Origin: Mycobacterium sp.
Lineage (GTDB): Bacteria; Actinomycetota; Actinomycetes; Mycobacteriales; Mycobacteriaceae
NCBI RefSeq assembly: GCF_002863225.1
Contig: NZ_PKEK01000051.1
Span: 1-64,000 of the forward strand
Reading direction: 5' to 3'
DNA: 64,000 nucleotides
Each line of letters begins with the position of its first letter. Position 1 is the first letter of the stretch. The notes below the pieces were generated by a model. That model was not told the DNA's origin, made no database searches, and was given only the letters and a program-made list of their open reading frames with translations. The translations under genes and the position numbers were made by a program. Shown here one piece after another: positions 61,778 through 64,000 of this stretch.

Positions 61778-62894
61778 TTTTGCTCGCGCAGGCGCCTACG
61801 CCGGGAGGTGGCGCATCGACGTGCGGGCGGCCGTTGGGCTCGCCGCTCGCCCATGTCGACCAGATGCCCACCGAGTACGGACCTTGTGCGCCGGCTTTCT
61901 CGTAAAAGCCCTGCGGGTCATACACTTTGGCCTCCGGGTACGGCCATGGGCAGGCTACCGAAGTGGCGGAGTGGGTGACCTTGATGACCCAGAACCAGCC
62001 TCCGTAAACGAAGTAGGAGACGTTGATGATCGCGAACATCACCAGGAAGGTCCCCAGCACCGGCCGCGCCGGGAACAACTTCGCTTTGGCCGCAAGCTTT
62101 TCCGCGACCGACTTGCCGGTGTCGTCGCGGTAGCAGAGGATCGCCGCCGGCACCATCACGAAGCACACCGAGAACGACTCCCAGATCAGCGGGAACTGGA
62201 AGGTGGTGCCGGTGAACACCGAGCCCCAGGGAATCACCTGCGCATAGATGTACATGCCCCAGTGGATGAGGATGTTCTCCAGGAACGCGTCGAACACGAA
62301 GCCGATCGCGAGCGTCAGCAGACCGAGGCTGATCAGCGGGTGCCGGGACACATAGCTCGCAGGTCCATGTTTGGCCTGCAGCTTGCGCAGGATCGACACC
62401 GCCGGGAAGTACGGGCCGAAATAGAACATCACGTAGCCGAAGACCACGAACGGCTCGACGGTCGGCGAGATCGACACCAGCGGAAAGTATTCGGGCCAGT
62501 GCACCAGATCGGGGTTGTAGACCGCGAAAGGTGACCAGTTCATGATCGGGTCCTGCCACACGATCAACGTGGTGCACAGGAACATCAGCATCGCCGGGCT
62601 GCCCGGGTTGCGCCGCCAGCCCCGGATGAACACGACCAGCAGCACCAGCAGCGCCACCACCGTGGCACCGTCGAGGAAGTCGATGTAATCCAGCCCGAAG
62701 CTGAATTTCACCGGTCGCGGGCGGCCCTGCACATTCGGGTTGGCGACACGTGGGTCAAGGGCCACACGGCAATTCGCGATGAAGAACAACGCGAATGCGG
62801 CCAGCGCGGCACCGGCAATCCAGCCACCCCATTTGCGCTTCGCTGCGGCCGGCCGGGTCCCCGTGGCCGGCGGTGCGGATTGGTCGGTACTCAT
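61770..62894 (-). CDS. AveC-like polytopic membrane protein (spirocyclase family)
   Basis: A 374-residue integral membrane protein with about seven hydrophobic segments. The segments GLDYIDFLDGATVVALLV, VWQDPIMNWSPFAVYNPDLVHWP and DAFLENILIHWGMYIYAQ are typical of the AveC-like family, named after the avermectin spirocyclase. Many mycobacterial members exist without polyketide genes nearby, so a spiroketal-forming role must not be assumed. It lies between the solute-binding protein and the SDR and is probably translated in one operon with both. Confidence 0.82.
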   Translation of the reverse strand: MSTDQSAPPATGTRPAAAKRKWGGWIAGAALAAFALFFIANCRVALDPRVANPNVQGRPRPVKFSFGLDYIDFLDGATVVALLVLLVVFIRGWRRNPGSPAMLMFLCTTLIVWQDPIMNWSPFAVYNPDLVHWPEYFPLVSISPTVEPFVVFGYVMFYFGPYFPAVSILRKLQAKHGPASYVSRHPLISLGLLTLAIGFVFDAFLENILIHWGMYIYAQVIPWGSVFTGTTFQFPLIWESFSVCFVMVPAAILCYRDDTGKSVAEKLAAKAKLFPARPVLGTFLVMFAIINVSYFVYGGWFWVIKVTHSATSVACPWPYPEAKVYDPQGFYEKAGAQGPYSVGIWSTWASGEPNGRPHVDAPPPGVGACASKNG

Positions 62895-62901
62895 CTCTTC
62901 C

Positions 62902-64000
62902 TCACCCTTCTTCTCCGAAGCGGTCGACGAGGTGCGAGTTCACGCCGTCGGCGTCGAGCGTCCGGGCGACCAGGTAGCCGGCGCCCATCCAGGCACGTCG
63001 GGTCCACTTACCGAAAGACACCCGGGTGCCTGGAGCACCGGATGCGGCGGGCATCATCTTCACCCTCTCCAGCGCCTCCTTGACACCGCGCGGGCTGAGC
63101 GGATGGGCGTCGCTGAACGCCCGCACGAGTGTGGCGGCGACGTCGCGATTGACGACGGTCACGCAGAATTCGGGGCGGCTGCCGTTGTACTTCTGCGCGT
63201 AGCTGTCGAGGAAGTCCTGCCCGATCTGGTTCGCTTCGTCGTACTGGTCGACACCGGTCCACCCCATGAACGCGTTCCACATGATCGGATTGACCCACGC
63301 GTTCTGCCATGCGGTGGTGGTGAAGCGCGGGGGGTCCCAACCGATGGCCTCCAGTGCGGGGTTGATGAAGACGATTCCGAATCCGAATCCCAGGTGCACG
63401 ATCGCCTCGGACTTTGCCTCATGCAGGGTTTGCACCGCGGCGTTGATGTCCTGAGCAGTCTGGGCGATGGAGACCTCCGCGACGATCCGAATTCCCTTGC
63501 GCCGACAGGCACTTCGTAGGTTCTTCAGATAGCTCTCGCCGATCAGGCTCTGTTCGACCAGAACACCGATCTCGGTGAGTCCCCGTTTAGCGACCAGGTC
63601 CGCGATGAAGATCGGCTCGTCTGTCATCGATCCCTGCGGGAAGGCGAAAGTCCATTCGCCCAGCCAGTCGTCGGTGCCGGTCACACTGATGGCGGGCACT
63701 TTGAACCGCTCCTCGATGGCTTCGCGCAGCGGCACGCAGTTGTCGGTGATGTTGGGACCGAAGACCACGAGGCAGCCCTCGTCGACCAGTTCGCCGTAGG
63801 CGTCGATGACCGCTTTGACCGAACCCTTGGGCAGACCCTCCACCTCGCGGTAGATCATCTGCACGGGACGGTCCATCAGACCCTGCTGCACCGCCTCTTC
63901 GAATATCACGTCGAAGGTCTGAGTGAAGGAGGCGAAAAGCTCCTCGGGGAACCCCGGCGGGAGCTTGAAGTCCATCAAATAACCGACCTTGATCGGCTCC
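62902..64000 (-). CDS. Branched-chain amino-acid-type ABC substrate-binding protein (partial)
   Basis: At least 365 residues; the N-terminus and start codon lie beyond the window. It resembles LivK-type periplasmic binding proteins: IKVGYLMDFKLPPGF at the beginning, VVFGPNITDNC, VPAISVTGTDDWLGEW and a C-terminal LERVKMMPAASGAPGT. No signal peptide is visible because the start is missing. In catabolic clusters such proteins often serve as uptake receptors or ligand sensors. No permease or ATPase is seen in the window. Confidence 0.85.
   Translation of the reverse strand, partial: EPIKVGYLMDFKLPPGFPEELFASFTQTFDVIFEEAVQQGLMDRPVQMIYREVEGLPKGSVKAVIDAYGELVDEGCLVVFGPNITDNCVPLREAIEERFKVPAISVTGTDDWLGEWTFAFPQGSMTDEPIFIADLVAKRGLTEIGVLVEQSLIGESYLKNLRSACRRKGIRIVAEVSIAQTAQDINAAVQTLHEAKSEAIVHLGFGFGIVFINPALEAIGWDPPRFTTTAWQNAWVNPIMWNAFMGWTGVDQYDEANQIGQDFLDSYAQKYNGSRPEFCVTVVNRDVAATLVRAFSDAHPLSPRGVKEALERVKMMPAASGAPGTRVSFGKWTRRAWMGAGYLVARTLDADGVNSHLVDRFGEEG

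Noticed and set aside
1..64000. Search for CRISPR arrays, tRNA or rRNA genes, insertion sequences, integrase sites and riboswitches
   Set aside because: None was recognised. The only tandem repeats are the short units at 1246-1281 and 49555-49707 and the coding repeats noted in two proteins.

Overview
The window is chromosomal DNA of a Mycobacterium-type actinomycete. It is uniformly GC-rich, uses many GTG starts, and carries marker families found together only in that group: DUF732 and DUF3017 proteins, MfpA with its conservon, MmpS/MmpL, LpqD, WhiB3, a 13E12-repeat HNH protein, a wax ester synthase/DGAT and the DnaE2/ImuA'/ImuB mutasome. From memory, gene order follows the M. tuberculosis Rv3354-Rv3372, Rv3389c-Rv3396c and Rv3400-Rv3416 blocks, with insertions and losses. 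I saw no tRNA, rRNA, CRISPR array, insertion sequence or phage.

Layout. 1-1.3 kb: a truncated SOS-linked 13E12 HNH gene, followed by tandem DnaA-box-like repeats. 1.3-8.3 kb: a Tat-type BBE-family flavin oxidase, two small mycobacterial proteins, folD, an Old Yellow Enzyme homologue and an FHA-ABC exporter. 8.3-13.1 kb: the MfpA conservon (kinase, roadblock, DUF742, GTPase, pentapeptide DNA mimic), preceded by a possible leader peptide. 13.4-24.3 kb: trmL, nitroreductase, SOS-controlled dnaE2, wax ester synthase, otsB2, a thioesterase, an XRE regulator, htdY and lpqD. 24.3-28.3 kb: a TetR-MmpS-MmpL operon whose TetR gene is frameshifted. 28.4-33.5 kb: acrA1, a four-domain PAS/SpoIIE/kinase/STAS protein and iunH. 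33.5-36.7 kb: four membrane or membrane-anchored proteins of unknown function. 36.8-39.1 kb: the SOS-controlled imuA'-imuB operon. 39.3-43.2 kb: an SDR and a DUF1214-sulfotransferase-TetR operon with a perfect palindromic operator. 43.3-54.2 kb: GMP biosynthesis (guaA, guaB3, guaB2) around a TauD dioxygenase with twin operators, a phosphoglucomutase/GH65 phosphorylase pair and choD carrying a three-unit C-terminal repeat. 54.4-56.3 kb: DUF5319 protein, an Rv3415c-like protein and whiB3; sigD and rsdA are absent from this spot. 56.3-64 kb: a seven-gene catabolic-looking cluster (CoA transferase, DapA-like aldolase, double-hotdog protein, P450, SDR, AveC-like membrane protein, solute-binding protein) that runs off the window.

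Themes. Three LexA-type sites tie the 13E12 gene, dnaE2 and imuA'B to the DNA-damage response. Trehalose and maltose metabolism is represented by otsB2, the GH65 phosphorylase and the beta-phosphoglucomutase. Many genes overlap by ATGA or GTGA, so translational coupling is common. Gene names and M. tuberculosis locus comparisons come from recognising the protein sequences, not from a database search.
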